From the NCBI GenBank assembly GCA_016201015.1, contig JACQDQ010000096.1:1-38299 (forward strand): DNA of 38,299 nt. The letters run 5' to 3'. Made by a program: the position numbers and the translations under genes. This DNA is from Pseudomonadota bacterium (GTDB lineage Bacteria; Pseudomonadota; Alphaproteobacteria; CACIAM-22H2). Shown piece after piece: positions 16,022 through 24,362 of this stretch (the first letter of the stretch is position 1; every line of letters starts with the position of its first letter). The notes beneath the pieces are model-generated. The model saw nothing but the letters and a program-made list of their open reading frames with translations. It was not told the origin of the DNA and did not search any database.

Positions 16022-16079
16022 TCCGCATCGCGGAAGGGTTGGCACCGATCGGCCCGAACGGCGGCGGCCGATCGCGTCG

Positions 16080-17030
16080 ATGAGCATTTCCGGCCGGCTG
16101 TCTCGCTTTGCTCGACGCAATTCGGCGAGGCCGGAGATTGACGCGCGGCGCGCGGGGATCGGTATCCTTGTCGTCTTTCTGGCGCCGGCACTGCTGATCT
16201 ACGCCGGATTTACCATCTACCCGGTCTTGCGCACGTTCTATAACGCCTTTCATGCGATCAAGCCGCACGGGGTTGTCGAGTTCGTCGGGCTCGGCAACTT
16301 CACGGCATTGCTGCTCGCCGATTCGATATTCTGGAAGGCGGTTTCCAACACCGCGATATTTACGATCGTCGCCACGATTGTCGACGTGTTCGGTGGATTG
16401 CTGCTGGCGCTCTGCCTGTTTGCGCGGGCGCCGCTGGCGCCGCTCCTGCGTGTCGTCTGGTTCACTCCCGTGCTGATGTCCTATGTGGTGGTCGGGATCG
16501 TCTGGGTGTGGATCTACGACTACGACTGGGGGCTGGCGAATGCGGTGCTGCATTGGCTGGGCCTGGGCGCGTATGAGCAGTCCTGGCTCGGGCATCCATC
16601 CACGGCCTTGTCGTCCGTCCTCGTGGCGCATGTGTGGAAATGGCTCGGTTTCAACATGATCGTCTTTCTGGCCGCGCTGCATGCGCTGCCGGCCGAGGTG
16701 CTCGGCGCGGCGGAGCTCGACAATTGCGGCTGGCTCGCCAAGCTCGTCTACATCATCATCCCGATGCTGCGCGCGACGATCGTCAATCTGCTGGTGCTGT
16801 CGTTCATCGGCAAGATGATGGTCTTCGATCTGATCTGGATCATGACCGGCGGCGGGCCCCTATGGTCGACCGAAACCGTATCGACCTATGTCTACAAGCG
16901 CGCCTTCGAGTGGAACACGTTCGATCTCGGCTACCCTTCGGCCATCGCCGTGTTGTGGTTCATCATCATTCTCGCCTTCATCGCGATCATGACGCGGCTG
17001 TTGCGCCAGCGCGACAGGCTCGAGTTCTAG
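16080..17030 (+). CDS. Carbohydrate-type ABC permease (MalF/UgpA family), system B
   Basis: A 316-residue inner-membrane permease with about six hydrophobic segments. It begins with a basic cytoplasmic N-terminus, and the first helix (IGILVVFLAPALLIYAGFTI) starts near residue 25. The EAA-type loop GAAELDNCGWLAKLVYIIIP lies near residue 210, followed by FDLIWIMTGGGPLWSTETVS, highly typical of MalF/UgpA proteins. It is separated from the binding-protein gene by 131 bases holding a hairpin, and from the second permease gene by two bases. Substrate unknown; same superfamily as system A but clearly a distinct paralogue. Confidence 0.94.
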   Translation: MSISGRLSRFARRNSARPEIDARRAGIGILVVFLAPALLIYAGFTIYPVLRTFYNAFHAIKPHGVVEFVGLGNFTALLLADSIFWKAVSNTAIFTIVATIVDVFGGLLLALCLFARAPLAPLLRVVWFTPVLMSYVVVGIVWVWIYDYDWGLANAVLHWLGLGAYEQSWLGHPSTALSSVLVAHVWKWLGFNMIVFLAALHALPAEVLGAAELDNCGWLAKLVYIIIPMLRATIVNLLVLSFIGKMMVFDLIWIMTGGGPLWSTETVSTYVYKRAFEWNTFDLGYPSAIAVLWFIIILAFIAIMTRLLRQRDRLEF

Positions 17031-17032
17031 GC

Positions 17033-17875
17033 ATGGCAACGCAGATGCGACTTGGGTTCGCACAGCTGCGCCGCCTGCCGCTGGTTCTGTTCGTCGTGCT
17101 CTATAGCGTGGTGTCGGGCGGCCCCTTCTTGTGGGTCGCCACGATGTCGCTGCGCACGACAGCCGAGATATTCAAGAATCCCTACGGCGTTCCGTCCCCG
17201 GTTCATTGGGAGAAGTTCGCCGATGCCTGGACCAAATCGAACTACAGCACCTATTTCTGGAACAGCGCCACCGTCGTCGTGGTCGCCGTCGCGCTGGTGA
17301 CCGTGATCGGCTCGATGGCCGCGCACTGCCTTGCCCGTTACCGCTTTCGCGGCAACCGGTTTGTGCGGTTCCTAATTCTTTCCGGGCTGGTCCTGCCGCC
17401 GCAATTGCTGATCCTCGCGCTGTTCCAGATCTTGCTGGATCTCGACCTGTACAACACGCTGACCGGACTGGTCATCGTCTATGTAGCGACTCACATCGCT
17501 ATGACGGTCTATATCCTGGAAGGCTTCTTCGCGCAGATTCCCCAGGATCTATTCGATGCGGCGCGGATGGACGGCTATTCCGATTTCGAGATCTTCTGGC
17601 GAGTGACCATGCCGATCGGCGCGCCCGCGATCTTTACCACGGTAACGCTCAATTTCATCATCCTGTGGAACGAGTTTCTGTTCGCCGTGGTGCTGTTGAC
17701 CGACGACGCCAAGCGCACGCTGCCCTTGGGGATCATGCACTTCACGGGTAGCCACCAGCTCGATGTCGGCATGGTGGCGACCGGCCTCATGATCGCCATT
17801 CTCCCGATCATCCTGATCTACGCGTTCTTTTCCGAGGCCATGATCAAGGGCATGACCGCCGGTGCCGTCCGCTAG
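17033..17875 (+). CDS. Carbohydrate-type ABC permease (MalG/UgpE family), system B
   Basis: A 280-residue MalG-type permease. Six hydrophobic segments are visible from residue 13 (LPLVLFVVLYSVVSGGPFLW). The EAA loop is FDAARMDGYSDFEIFWRVTMP, followed by LNFIILWNEFLFAVVLLTDD, the family's most conserved stretch. The reading frame is open far upstream inside the previous gene, but the ATG at 17033, two bases after that gene's stop, gives the normal family start. The ATPase gene follows after 35 bases. Confidence 0.94.
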   Translation: MATQMRLGFAQLRRLPLVLFVVLYSVVSGGPFLWVATMSLRTTAEIFKNPYGVPSPVHWEKFADAWTKSNYSTYFWNSATVVVVAVALVTVIGSMAAHCLARYRFRGNRFVRFLILSGLVLPPQLLILALFQILLDLDLYNTLTGLVIVYVATHIAMTVYILEGFFAQIPQDLFDAARMDGYSDFEIFWRVTMPIGAPAIFTTVTLNFIILWNEFLFAVVLLTDDAKRTLPLGIMHFTGSHQLDVGMVATGLMIAILPIILIYAFFSEAMIKGMTAGAVR

Positions 17876-17910
17876 GGCGCCGCTGATCGAGTGTTCAAGG
17901 TGGAGTGAAC

Positions 17911-19023
17911 GTGGCTGTCATAACGGTCGACAAACTCTGCAAGCGCTACGAAAGCATGACCGCGCCGGCGGTCAAGGACGTCGACTTCATCGTTGCGGAT
18001 CGCGAGTTCATGGTGCTGCTCGGCCCGTCGGGCTGCGGCAAGTCCACCGTGCTGCGCATGATCGCGGGGTTGGAGCCGATCACCTCCGGCACCGTCTCGA
18101 TCGACGGCCGGGTGGTGAACCAGGTGCCGGCCAAGGCGCGCGACATCGCCATGGTGTTTCAGTCCTACGCGCTCTACCCGCATATGACGGTATTTGACAA
18201 TCTGGCCTTCGGGTTGCGGCGGCGCGATGTCGGACGGACGGAAATCGACCGCCGCGTGCACGCCGCGGCAGTGAAACTGGGGTTGGCGGAACTGTTGAAG
18301 CGCAAACCGCATGCGCTGTCCGGCGGCCAGCGCCAGCGCGTGGCGCTCGGCCGCGCGATCGTCCGCGATCCCAAAGTGTTTTTGTTCGACGAGCCGCTGT
18401 CCAATCTGGATGCGGCGCTGCGCGTCACCACGCGCAACGAGCTGATCAAGCAGCAACATGAAATCGGCACCACCTCGATCTATGTGACCCACGACCAGGT
18501 CGAGGCGATGACGATGGGCGACCGCATCTGCATCATGAACCAGGGCGAGGTGGTGCAGATCGGCCGTCCATTGGAGGTATACAGAAACCCTACCGACACG
18601 TTCGTGGCGAGGTTTCTCGGCAATCCGCCGATGAATCTGTTGAAGGGCCGGCTCGATGCCAAAGATGGTGTCGCCGTTGCCCACTTCGCCGGCAGCGTCA
18701 TCGTCTTGCCCAAGCGCGCGGCGTCGTCGCTCGTCCGCTATGTCGGCCGCGACGTGATCATCGGCATCCGGCCGGAAGACTTGTACGAAACTGCGCCGCC
18801 CGGCGGGCCAGTGCCGATCGCGCGATCGCCCGCGCGCGTCGTCGCCGTCGAGCCGCTTGGCGCCGAGACCTTGCTGGTGGTGGCCCTAGACGTCTCGAGC
18901 GACGAGCTGATCGCCCGCATCGGGCGCGACACCGCATTGCGCAATGGTGACCGTTTCGACATTGCGATCGACACGACGGCGATACATCTCTTCGATCCCG
19001 CCACCACCAAGGCGATTGTCTAG
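17911..19023 (+). CDS. Carbohydrate ABC transporter ATPase (MalK/UgpC/MsmX type)
   Basis: A 370-residue ATPase of the CUT1 family. Walker A is GPSGCGKST (about residue 40), Q-loop VFQSYALYPHMTV, ABC signature LSGGQRQRVALGRAI, Walker B VFLFDEPLSNLD, and switch IYVTHDQVEAMT. The C-terminal third (about 240-370) is the MalK-type OB/TOBE regulatory domain. GTG codons at 17905 and 17911 are both possible starts; GGAG at 17902-17905 supports 17911. It is the only CUT1 ATPase in the window, so it is the natural partner of system B and may also drive system A, since MsmX/UgpC-type ATPases are known to serve several permease pairs. That sharing is inference. Confidence 0.94.
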   Translation: MAVITVDKLCKRYESMTAPAVKDVDFIVADREFMVLLGPSGCGKSTVLRMIAGLEPITSGTVSIDGRVVNQVPAKARDIAMVFQSYALYPHMTVFDNLAFGLRRRDVGRTEIDRRVHAAAVKLGLAELLKRKPHALSGGQRQRVALGRAIVRDPKVFLFDEPLSNLDAALRVTTRNELIKQQHEIGTTSIYVTHDQVEAMTMGDRICIMNQGEVVQIGRPLEVYRNPTDTFVARFLGNPPMNLLKGRLDAKDGVAVAHFAGSVIVLPKRAASSLVRYVGRDVIIGIRPEDLYETAPPGGPVPIARSPARVVAVEPLGAETLLVVALDVSSDELIARIGRDTALRNGDRFDIAIDTTAIHLFDPATTKAIV

Positions 19024-19057
19024 ACGCGCCGTTGCAATAGGAAGGGACCAGGTCGCG

Positions 19058-19885
19058 GTGAATTCCGATCGCTTCGTCGACTGTCACGCTCATATCATCG
19101 ATCCGGTGCGGTTTCCCTTGACCGGCGAGCGCGGCTACAAGCCGCGGCCGGACGAGACCGGAACCAGGGAGGAATTTTGCGCTGCCCTGGATCGTCATGG
19201 GGTGCGAAACGCGGTGCTGGTGCAGTTAAGCGGCTATGGCGTCGACAACGCGGCCATCGTCGACGCGATGAAGAGCAATCCGGGACGGTTTAAGGCAATC
19301 GCCGTCATCGATCCCGGCGCCAGCGATCGGGCGCTCGAGGATTTGGCTGCCGCTGGCGTCGTCGGGGTCCGGTTCAACCTGGTGAGCTACGAGCGCGACG
19401 CGCTGACGCGGCACGACGCGCCCCGGTTGCTGCAGCGGCTCAAGTCGCTCGGACGGTTCGCGCAGGTCTATGCTGACGACGCGCAATGGCCGGAGGTCGC
19501 TGCCGTCTTGAAGGCCAGCGGCATTCGGGTATTGATCGACCATTTCGGCGTGCGCGACCCTGTTGGTGGGATCGGCCAGAAGGGGTTTCAGGCCGCCCTG
19601 GCGCTCGGCCGCGAGGGGCGGGCGACGGTCAAGTTTTCCTCGCCGTTTCGCGTCTCGCGCTTGTCCACTGGCTTCGACGATCTGGATCCCTTCGTGAATG
19701 AGCTGCTGCAGGCGTTTGGGGTGGATGGTTGCATCTGGGGGTCGGATTGGCCGTTCATCAACGTCCCCAGACGCCCGAGTTACGCCGATGTGATGGCGCC
19801 GCTTTCGCGGTGGCTGCCGAACCCTGACGACAGGCACCGTGTGCTGGCGCGCAACCCCGCGCGCCTATTCGGATTTGGAGACTGA
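19058..19885 (+). CDS. Amidohydrolase family 2 metal-dependent hydrolase
   Basis: A 275-residue TIM-barrel hydrolase of the Amidohydro_2 family (PF04909), related to lactonases and decarboxylases. Visible metal or catalytic residues are His10 and His12 in DCHAHI, His162 in LIDHFG, and Asp230 in GSDWPF. The usual His of the strand-four site appears as QVYAD, so that ligand may be missing or displaced. The start is GTG at 19058 after an AGGAAGGGA ribosome site; the frame is open upstream inside the ATPase gene but shows no family sequence there. It lies 34 bases after the ATPase and 3 bases before the Gfo/Idh gene. A lactonase acting after the sugar dehydrogenase is a natural guess, unproven. 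Confidence 0.91.
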   Translation: MNSDRFVDCHAHIIDPVRFPLTGERGYKPRPDETGTREEFCAALDRHGVRNAVLVQLSGYGVDNAAIVDAMKSNPGRFKAIAVIDPGASDRALEDLAAAGVVGVRFNLVSYERDALTRHDAPRLLQRLKSLGRFAQVYADDAQWPEVAAVLKASGIRVLIDHFGVRDPVGGIGQKGFQAALALGREGRATVKFSSPFRVSRLSTGFDDLDPFVNELLQAFGVDGCIWGSDWPFINVPRRPSYADVMAPLSRWLPNPDDRHRVLARNPARLFGFGD

Positions 19886-19888
19886 CCG

Positions 19889-20923
19889 ATGGCCATATCG
19901 CCCAAGACAACCAAGCCGTTGAAAGTCGCATTCGCCGGTGCGGGCATGATCAGTTGGTTCCATCTCGTCGGCTGGCGGGCGCTGGGCGAGCGCGTGCGCC
20001 TGGCCGCGATCTGCGATCCCGACCCGGAGCGCGCCGCCAAGCGCGCAAAGGAATTCTCCATAGCCAAGGTCTATCGCGACGCCGACGCGATGTTCGCCAC
20101 GGAATCGATCGATGCGCTGGACGTGGCGTCGCCGCGCGAAACCCATGCCGCCTGGGTCGAAGCGGCGGCCGCGCGTGGCATCGACGTGCTGTGCCAAAAG
20201 CCGATGACACCCACCTTGGCCGAGTCGGAAACGTTGGTCCGCCGGGTCGAGGGCAAATCGCGCCTGATGGTGCACGAGAACTGGCGCTTTCGGCCGTGGT
20301 ATCGCGAACTCAAACGTTGGCTCGACGCGGGGGAAATTGGCGAGGTCATCCTGGCGCGCCTGGCGATGATCAATTCGGGTCTGCTGCCCGACGCCGAGGG
20401 GCGGCGGGCGGCGCTGATCCGCCAGCCTTTCATGCAGCACGAGGAGCGGCTGATGATCGCCGAGGTGCTGATCCATCAAATCGATGTCATGCGCTATCTG
20501 TGCGGCCCGTTGCGCGTGATGAGCGCGCGGGCGCAGCGCACCGTCCCTGACGTCCGCGGCGAGTCGGTGGCCGCCATCTTCATGGAAACAGGCACGGGCT
20601 CCGCAGTGGAGGTGGTTGGCACCATGGCGGCGCCGGGCTACCCGCCCCGCAATCCGGACCGGTTGGAAATCATCGGCAGCAAGGCCAGTGTCATCTTCGC
20701 CGATTCCGAGCTGCGTCTGCTCGGGCCGAATCCGCGAAGCCAAAGCTACGACAACGACCGCGGGTACCAGGCCAGCTTCGACGGCGTCATCGCGCATTTC
20801 GTCGACTGCCTGGAGACCGGCGCGCCGTTCGAAACTGGCCCCGCCGACAATCTCGAAACCTTGCGCCTGGTTGAACATGCCTATTGGGCGGCCGGCCGGC
20901 ATCGGCTAGGCGGTGGCAACTAG
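19889..20923 (+). CDS. Gfo/Idh/MocA-family NAD(P)-dependent dehydrogenase
   Basis: A 344-residue oxidoreductase. The Rossmann motif AFAGAGMIS lies at residues 14-22 and the strand-two acid at ICDPD (residues 41-45) suggests NAD. The family's catalytic EKP motif is present as QKP (Lys104 kept, Glu replaced by Gln). The ENWRFRPWYRELK segment and an IHQIDVMRY segment, with its active-site His, are typical of the second domain. These enzymes oxidise or reduce sugars, inositols and related polyols. It sits three bases after the amidohydrolase and 11 bases before the PLP enzyme, in the same operon as the sugar-type transporter, which supports a role in catabolism of the imported compound. Confidence 0.94.
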   Translation: MAISPKTTKPLKVAFAGAGMISWFHLVGWRALGERVRLAAICDPDPERAAKRAKEFSIAKVYRDADAMFATESIDALDVASPRETHAAWVEAAAARGIDVLCQKPMTPTLAESETLVRRVEGKSRLMVHENWRFRPWYRELKRWLDAGEIGEVILARLAMINSGLLPDAEGRRAALIRQPFMQHEERLMIAEVLIHQIDVMRYLCGPLRVMSARAQRTVPDVRGESVAAIFMETGTGSAVEVVGTMAAPGYPPRNPDRLEIIGSKASVIFADSELRLLGPNPRSQSYDNDRGYQASFDGVIAHFVDCLETGAPFETGPADNLETLRLVEHAYWAAGRHRLGGGN

Positions 20924-20934
20924 GAGAAAATACA

Positions 20935-22035
20935 ATGGCCTCGTCCAGCCTCATCGGCCACTCCAAGACCGCGCTGGATACCCCGGCGCTGCTGGTCGAT
21001 CTCGATGTCATGGAAGCCAATATCGCGCGCATCGCGGCCACATGCCGCGCGCATGGCGTTGCGTGGCGGCCGCACTCAAAGGCGCACAAGACTCCGGAGA
21101 TCGCGAGGAAACAGATCGCAGCCGGCGCGATCGGCGTCACGTGTGCGAAGTTGGGCGAGGCGGAGGTGATGGCCGCTTCGGGCATACGCGACATCCTCAT
21201 CGCCAATCAGATCGTGGGGCCGATCAAGATCGGCCGGTTGATCGGGTTGGCGGATCGGGCCGACCCAATCATCTGCGCCGACAGCAGCGAGAACCTGATG
21301 GAACTCGACGCCGCCGCCAGGCGGGCCGGCAAGCGGCTGAAGGTCGCGATCGAAGTCAATATCGGCATGAACCGCGCCGGCGTGGAGCCTGGCACACCGG
21401 TGCTGGCACTGGCGCGAGAGATCGCCAGCCGGCCCGGCCTTCGCTTCGTCGGGCTCGTGGGCTGGGAGAGCCAGGCGACGACGATCGCGGATTCGGCCGA
21501 GAAGGAGCGCGTGGTCCGCGATGCGGTCGCCGCTCTCGCCGCCAGCGCCCGCGCGTGCAAGGAGGCCGGCCATACGGTCGAGGTCGTGAGCTGCGGCGGC
21601 ACCGGTACCTTTCCCTATTGCGCAAAGCAACCGGGGGTCACCGAAGTCCAGGTCGGCGGTGCCATCTTCAGCGACATGCACTACCGCACCCATTACCATG
21701 TCGACTTTCCGCCAGCCTTGACCGTACTTGCGACTGTGACGAGCCGGCCGACGCCGACGCGGATCGTGGTCGACGCCGGAAAAAAGACGATGAGCGGCGA
21801 TGCAGCGATGCCAGCGCCAACCGGGTTGCCTGCAATAGGCGCGGTGAAACTCTCGGCGGAGCACGCGAAAATCGAACTGGAGCGTCCGAGCGACACCCCG
21901 AGGATCGGCGACAAGATTGAGTTTATTGTCGGCTATTCCGACACCACGGTCCACTTGCACGAGGAAATCATCGGCGTCCGCGGCGGCCACATCGAAGCTG
22001 TCTGGCCGGTGGCCGGGCGCGGCAAGATTAAATAG
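20935..22035 (+). CDS. D-threonine aldolase/D-serine dehydratase-like PLP enzyme (DSD1 family)
   Basis: A 366-residue fold-type III PLP enzyme: an alanine-racemase-like N-terminal barrel and a DSD/DTA-type C-terminal domain (PF14031). The PLP lysine motif RPHSKAHK is at residues 45-52 and the phosphate-binding SCGGTGTF segment near residue 220. In this family the C-terminal metal site usually reads GHCD or SHxC; here it is GYSD (residues 333-336), so the His ligand is Tyr while Asp336 is kept. The ATG at 20935 follows AGGAGA. It is the last gene of system B. The family cleaves or dehydrates D-3-hydroxyamino acids; the changed metal site makes the exact activity uncertain. Confidence 0.9.
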   Translation: MASSSLIGHSKTALDTPALLVDLDVMEANIARIAATCRAHGVAWRPHSKAHKTPEIARKQIAAGAIGVTCAKLGEAEVMAASGIRDILIANQIVGPIKIGRLIGLADRADPIICADSSENLMELDAAARRAGKRLKVAIEVNIGMNRAGVEPGTPVLALAREIASRPGLRFVGLVGWESQATTIADSAEKERVVRDAVAALAASARACKEAGHTVEVVSCGGTGTFPYCAKQPGVTEVQVGGAIFSDMHYRTHYHVDFPPALTVLATVTSRPTPTRIVVDAGKKTMSGDAAMPAPTGLPAIGAVKLSAEHAKIELERPSDTPRIGDKIEFIVGYSDTTVHLHEEIIGVRGGHIEAVWPVAGRGKIK

Positions 22036-22053
22036 CGGCTACGAACGAGCCGC
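22035..22053 (+). terminator. Short GC-rich stem-loop at the end of the system B operon
   Basis: GCGGCT (22035-22040) pairs with AGCCGC (22048-22053) around a seven-base loop, starting on the last base of the PLP-enzyme stop codon. No T tract follows. The remaining 160 bases to cinA hold no gene I can recognise. Confidence 0.4.
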
Positions 22054-22215
22054 AAGCCGCCACGTCGCTTCGCCGGCAGCAATCCTTCGGTCGGTTGAGT
22101 GGCGGAGCGCGTGGCTGTGAGGGCGTCCGCCTGACGAGAAGCTCATCCGCCAAAGTGGCCTCGACGCCGTATACGAAATGCGGGAAGTTAACTGAGTACA
22201 CCATTAGGAATCCGC

Positions 22216-23487
22216 ATGCGCATCGAAATTCTCTGCACCGGCGACGAAATCCTGTCCGGCAAGACCGTCAACACCAACTATGGCCACATTGCCCGCCGTC
22301 TCGCGGAATTCGGGCTCACCGTGCAGTGGGGCACGACCGTCGGCGACGATCGCGACAGTCTGTTGGCGGCGTTCGGCCAGGCGGCGGCGCGTGCGGACGC
22401 GGTAATCGTCAATGGCGGCCTGGGGCCGACCGTCGACGACCTGTCGCAGGAAGTCGCCGCGCAGGCGGCGGGAGTCGAATTGGTCCTGAGCGGGGCATGG
22501 CTGGCGCGCATGGAGGAATATTTTCGCCGGCGCGGCCGCGTCATGCCGCCAAACAACCGCAAGCAGGCGATGCTGCCGGCGGGCGCCGAGATGATAGACA
22601 ATCCGATCGGGACCGCCTGCGGCTTTGCTGTTACCCTCGGCCGGACCCGCTTCTTCTTCACTCCTGGTGTGCCCAGCGAGATGCGCCGCATGCTCGACGA
22701 ACAGCTGATCCCGCGCCTGCTCGCGCTGAGCGGCATGCAGGGCGTGTTCCGTCTCAAACGGTTCCACTCGTTCGGGATCGGCGAGGCGCGGGCGGACGAG
22801 ATGCTGAACGGTATCGAAGCGCTGGCACCAGATGGCGGCGTGAAGCTCGGGTTTCAGGCGCATTTTCCCCAGCTCGAAACCAAGCTTGCGGTGCGCGGCC
22901 TTGACGAGGCCGATATCGCGCGCAAGCTTGTCCCGCTGGAAGCCGAGACGCGCCGGCGCCTCGGCAGCTTCATCGTCGCCGAGGACGAAGGGACATTGGA
23001 AGGCGTGATTTTGGACAAGCTGCGTGATCGCGCCGGCTCGCTATCGACGGCCGAGATGTTCACCGGTGGTAGCATCGCCGCCCGGGTCGCGCCGATGGCC
23101 GATTCGGGGCGGCTGTTTCGGCGCGGCGTCGTCGCGCGCGACCTTGCCGAGCTGCGCAATGCCGTCGGCCTCGACGATGACGGCGCCGCGAATGGAATCT
23201 CGCCGGCAACCGCGGCCGCGGTGGCGCGCGCCTTGCGGGATCGGAGCGGGTCGAGTCATGCGCTGGCAGTGCTCATCGACCTGGACGAGGGCGCCGACCG
23301 GCTCGAGTTCGGGGGCACGATTTGCATCGGCATCGCTTCCGGCAACGCGACCGTGTCCCGCCAGGCGCGATTGCTCGGCGGCCGCAACTGGGTCCGCCTG
23401 GGCGCGGTGGAGCTTGGCCTCGACTGCCTGCGCCGCCACCTGCTCGGACTTTCCGTTGACGAGCGCATCGATTTCGAGAAGCGCTGA
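22216..23487 (+). CDS. cinA: CinA-family protein (MoCF-like domain plus degenerate PncC domain)
   Basis: A 423-residue CinA homologue of normal length. Residues 1-170 are the MoaB/MogA-like domain, seen in CTGDEILSGKTVNTN, NGGLGPTVDDLS, NRKQA and FFFTPGVPSEM. A linker domain follows, and about 255-415 is the PncC-like nicotinamide-nucleotide amidase domain. In active PncC proteins the catalytic Ser sits in AESCTGG; here residues 279-285 read AEMFTGG, so Ser is Met281 and Cys is Phe282. The deamidase half is therefore probably inactive, while the N-terminal half (an ADP-ribose pyrophosphatase-type activity in some bacteria) looks intact. It follows the system B operon after 180 bases and seems to be a separate unit. 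ATG at 22216 has a weak AGGA site. Confidence 0.9.
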   Translation: MRIEILCTGDEILSGKTVNTNYGHIARRLAEFGLTVQWGTTVGDDRDSLLAAFGQAAARADAVIVNGGLGPTVDDLSQEVAAQAAGVELVLSGAWLARMEEYFRRRGRVMPPNNRKQAMLPAGAEMIDNPIGTACGFAVTLGRTRFFFTPGVPSEMRRMLDEQLIPRLLALSGMQGVFRLKRFHSFGIGEARADEMLNGIEALAPDGGVKLGFQAHFPQLETKLAVRGLDEADIARKLVPLEAETRRRLGSFIVAEDEGTLEGVILDKLRDRAGSLSTAEMFTGGSIAARVAPMADSGRLFRRGVVARDLAELRNAVGLDDDGAANGISPATAAAVARALRDRSGSSHALAVLIDLDEGADRLEFGGTICIGIASGNATVSRQARLLGGRNWVRLGAVELGLDCLRRHLLGLSVDERIDFEKR

Positions 23488-23528
23488 GCGGTCATATTCC
23501 TACCGCATGCGCTACCAACGGTATTCGT

Positions 23529-24038
23529 ATGCGCGTGGTGCTGATTTCACTGTTGTTATGGGCGCCGCTAGCAATGGCCCAGCAGCCGGAACCGCCGGAC
23601 GACGTCCGCGCGGTCCAGACTTTTATCGACCGGGCGCGATCGTCATGTAGCGCGCGGCCCGCCCAAGCGTGCGTCGACGACGGGTGGCGATTCGCCGCCG
23701 CCTCGCCGAAACAGGGCCTGACGCTGGTGGATGTGCAAACCCTGCGACGGCGCTTGGCAGCTTGGTACAACTGGCACCAGTCCACATTGCCGGCGCGCGA
23801 GCTCCGGCCCATCGCTCTCGGGCTGCTGCTGGCCGACGGAATCGGGCTAAGCCGTCTCCACGCGGCGTTCGACGGCAACGGCGACGGCAAGGTGACCCAG
23901 AAGGAACTTTTGGCCGACGTCAAGCTCGACAGCCGGCCCCTCGGCAAGGTGCTCAACGATCCGGCGGCGGTAGACCGGGCCGGCCTCGCGCGCCGGCTGG
24001 GGCTGCCGCCCGCCTTGGTGGAGGACTTGTTTCGATAA
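23529..24038 (+). CDS. Small secreted EF-hand protein of unknown role
   Basis: A 169-residue protein with a Sec signal peptide (MRVVLISLLLWAPLAMAQ, cleavage after AMA). A single canonical EF-hand loop is present at residues 115-126, with ligands at D115, N117, D119, K121 backbone, T123 and E126, in FDGNGDGKVTQKEL. Two cysteines at 40 and 48 could form a disulphide in the periplasm. The rest is helical and matches no family I recognise. It begins 41 bases after cinA and may be cotranscribed with it. A Ca2+-binding periplasmic or cell-surface role is likely; no partner can be named. Confidence 0.8.
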   Translation: MRVVLISLLLWAPLAMAQQPEPPDDVRAVQTFIDRARSSCSARPAQACVDDGWRFAAASPKQGLTLVDVQTLRRRLAAWYNWHQSTLPARELRPIALGLLLADGIGLSRLHAAFDGNGDGKVTQKELLADVKLDSRPLGKVLNDPAAVDRAGLARRLGLPPALVEDLFR

Positions 24039-24044
24039 CTTCAG

Positions 24045-24353
24045 TGTCCCCAAATCCGCGGAAGGTTCCGGCCCCGCTGTTTTCTTGCTCTCTGCAACCC
24101 TGCCTTTGCCGCAAACTCCAATCCGAATGTAGCGATGGTGTAGTCCGGCCGGAATCGGCGGTGGGTCAATGCGGGCGACAGCCCGAACCCGGCGTGATTC
24201 AGGCGCATCTTTGTTCAGTGACAGGTGCGGGCGGACTTGGATGTAGTAAGTTGTGTAGGCCTCAAGAACGCGTCGCAGATGCCGTTCGCCGAACACGACG
24301 ATGAAGTCCAGGCATTCGCGGCGGATCGAGTCGATGAAAATCGGACGGAATAA
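24045..24353 (-). mobile_element. 3' remnant of an integrase-core (rve) transposase gene with one probable IS end
   Basis: On the minus strand from about 24350 to 24113 the translation reads IDSIRRECLDFIVVFGERHL, then an AYTTYY segment and VRPHLSLNKDAPE, ending in LHHRYIRI. This is the C-terminal part of a DDE integrase-core transposase, including the catalytic Glu region. The N-terminal two-thirds is missing: the frame is interrupted by the start of the neighbouring gene at 24363. The expected stop after HHRYIRI is also lost. TGTCCCC at 24045-24051 resembles an IS terminal repeat and may mark the original end. No partner end is visible, so the element is dead. The specific IS family cannot be fixed from this fragment. 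Confidence 0.72.
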
Positions 24354-24362
24354 TGAATTGCC

